NCBI GenBank assembly: GCA_040510075.1
Contig: JBEVJT010000266.1
Coordinates: 1 to 32,247, forward strand
Direction of reading: 5' to 3'
From: VAZQ01 sp040510075
GTDB lineage: Bacteria; Pseudomonadota; Alphaproteobacteria; Rhizobiales; Xanthobacteraceae
Length of the DNA: 32,247 nucleotides
Position 1 is the first letter of the stretch. Each line of letters starts with the position of its first letter. Under the pieces are notes generated by a model. It did no database searches, was not told the origin of the DNA, and worked only from the letters and a program-made list of their open reading frames with translations. The translations under genes were made by a program, and so were the position numbers. Below are positions 31,155 through 32,247 of this stretch, in pieces.

Positions 31155-32146
31155 TAGCAGTTAGCGAGTGGGATAGCGTTTGATGCCATGACAGTTACAA
31201 GAGCGCTCAAGAACTCTCGGCGTGAAAGATCCCGCTGGGAATAAACAAGAATTGACGCACAGGTTCCTCTTTTCAGCCGCTGGCCGCTACAGCGCCTCGT
31301 TAGACCGTCGTCCCCGGCGGCTGAAAACCTACACAGGAGCGGACGCATGCGGGGGTAGACCTTGATAAGCCCGGTGAGGGCCGCTGCGCCCCCTACAAAA
31401 GGGCGGGTGATAATGACGACGTACCGCGCCTTGTTCTCCGCCGTTACGCTCGACCCAACAACCAACGCACCAGCCCGGCCATCCGCAAACCTTGCGAACG
31501 CCGAGTCGAAATCGCTCTCATTTCGAGCTTCCGCGACAATGACCTGCCGCCTGAGCGTGTTCACCACTGCAAGCAGATTCTGCAACGCTTCCGCTGTGCC
31601 AGGAGTGTTTGGATTAGCAAGATGGGCGACTGTGGTTGCTTGGGGAACCAGCTCGTGGAGTAAATCGAGCCGCTTTGGTACGAGCTCCAGCGTGCGAAAG
31701 GTCACTCCGGTGACATTACCGCCCGGCCGGTCGAATTTGGCGACAAGACCATCCCGCACAGGATCAGCGCCAGACAGGAAGACGATTGGTATGGCTGTGG
31801 TGGCGGCCTTTGCTGCCAACCCGGGCAGGTTTGTACCCATTGCAAGTATCACGGCTACCTGACGGCGAACCAAGTCAGCTGCCAAATCCGGCAGTCGATC
31901 GGCTTCGTTATTCGCCCAGCGGTAATCAATTGCGACGTTCTGACCTTCGATATAGCCAAATTGTTTCAGGCCCTCGCGTACTGCGGACGCCGTGTATGAA
32001 AAAGGCACGGAAGAGCCCAAATGTAGAAACCCGACCACCGGCATTGCTGGCTGCTGCGGCCGCGCTGCGATCGGCCACGCTGCTGCCGCGCCGCCTAGCA
32101 GCGTGATGAACTCGCGCCGTTGTAGCGGTAGGGACGTGCGTTTCAT
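31130..32146 (-). pseudogene. Truncated ABC transporter substrate-binding protein (ABC_sub_bind family)
   Basis: From RREFITLLGGAAAAWPIAAR to about VVGSSVTAENKARYVV the minus-strand frame matches the ABC_sub_bind family (MPVVGFLHLGS, IEGQNVAIDYRWANN, IPIVFLSGADPVRDGLV, RPGGNVTGVTF). After about 31400 the expected periplasmic C-terminal half (RDQIVALA, then GGLMSYG, then TAKALG, then RADEVIE) is missing and replaced by unrelated sequence, although the frame happens to stay open. The start ATG 32146 and the residues MKRTSLPL lie in group II intron sequence rather than in the normal MQRREF start. Likely non-functional. Confidence 0.75.
31270..31327. repeat. 11-bp inverted repeat near the break point of the ABC pseudogene
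   Basis: TTTTCAGCCGC (31270-31280) and GCGGCTGAAAA (31317-31327) are perfect reverse complements enclosing 36 bases. The pair lies in the non-homologous tail of the pseudogene, close to where the family similarity stops, and may be a scar of the event that truncated it. Confidence 0.6.
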
Positions 32147-32247
32147 CGCACGCCCCCCACACAGAACCGTACGTGCGGCTTTCCCGCATACGGCTCCCAC
32201 CTCGGGTGTGTAACGGCGCGTCTTGCCGTATACGCTCCAGCGCCTTT
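32126..32247 (-). mobile_element. 3' end of a group II intron (domains V and VI), running off the window
   Basis: On the minus strand GAGCCGTATGCGGG, then AAAG, then CCGCACGTACGGTTC (32196-32164) is a textbook group II intron domain V hairpin with the AGC triad and the CGT bulge. It is followed by a domain VI-like hairpin, GGGGGGCGTGCG, loop ATGAAA, then CGCACGTCCCTAC (about 32158-32128), with the typical CCTAC near the 3' splice site. The 3' end is estimated at 32120-32128. Any reverse transcriptase ORF would lie beyond the right edge. Confidence 0.75.

Noticed and set aside
31280..31330. A possible integron attC site (GTTAGAC core-like heptamer within an inverted repeat)
   Set aside because: Only one core-like heptamer is present and the required RYYYAAC partner and internal L boxes are missing.

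Overview
The window is GC-rich DNA with densely packed genes and no rRNA, tRNA or CRISPR array that I can see. It most resembles a Hyphomicrobiales (Rhizobiales) alphaproteobacterium of the Bradyrhizobium/Rhodopseudomonas/Xanthobacteraceae type. This rests on the aerobic cob gene set with Pseudomonas denitrificans-style proteins, soxBDAG, an ABC_sub_bind-family gene, and several palindromic repeat families typical of that group. The genus is inference.

Layout. 1-652: gene-poor edge with a C-terminal scrap of an ABC substrate-binding protein on the minus strand. 653-5749: soxB-soxD-soxA-soxG, the heterotetrameric sarcosine oxidase operon. 5750-9174: a D-threonine-aldolase/D-serine-dehydratase-like gene translationally coupled to cobC (minus), facing cobD/cbiB (plus). 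9175-12611: accessory stretch with a Gln/Gly-rich small protein, a methyltransferase, an amidase and three repeat structures. 12612-15858: hupE-cobP-cobO-cobQ on the minus strand. 15926-16720: two copies of one palindromic element, the second carrying a DUF559 nuclease gene at its centre. 16782-16947: a cobalamin riboswitch. 17029-30386: DUF1636 gene, cobW, cobN, cobG, cobH, cobI, cobJ, (cobK reversed), cobL, cobM, cobA, cobB. 30387-32247: a possible 24-residue ORF, a small secreted protein, a decayed ABC substrate-binding gene and the 3' end of a group II intron.

How the genes work together. CobA makes precorrin-2; CobI, CobG, CobJ, CobM, CobK, CobL and CobH carry the ring toward hydrogenobyrinate; CobB amidates side chains a and c; CobN is the large subunit of the cobalt chelatase; CobW and HupE probably handle cobalt supply; CobO adenosylates; CobQ makes cobyric acid; CobC and CobD add aminopropanol; CobP starts nucleotide-loop assembly. 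CobF, CobE, CobS/CobT and the last loop enzymes are not in the window. The riboswitch heads the plus-strand run and would shut it down when adenosylcobalamin is plentiful.

The most unusual observations are: (1) a DUF559 nuclease gene placed between the arms of a palindromic element, beside a gene-less copy of the same palindrome; (2) a roughly 97-bp palindromic repeat inserted in frame in cobN, with a sister copy between cobG and cobH that is open in the same frame; (3) two divergent cob gene pairs whose start codons overlap inside one CATG; (4) cobK fixed antisense between cobJ and cobL with no free DNA on either side; (5) a group II intron end that abuts, and may have supplied the start codon of, a decayed ABC substrate-binding gene.
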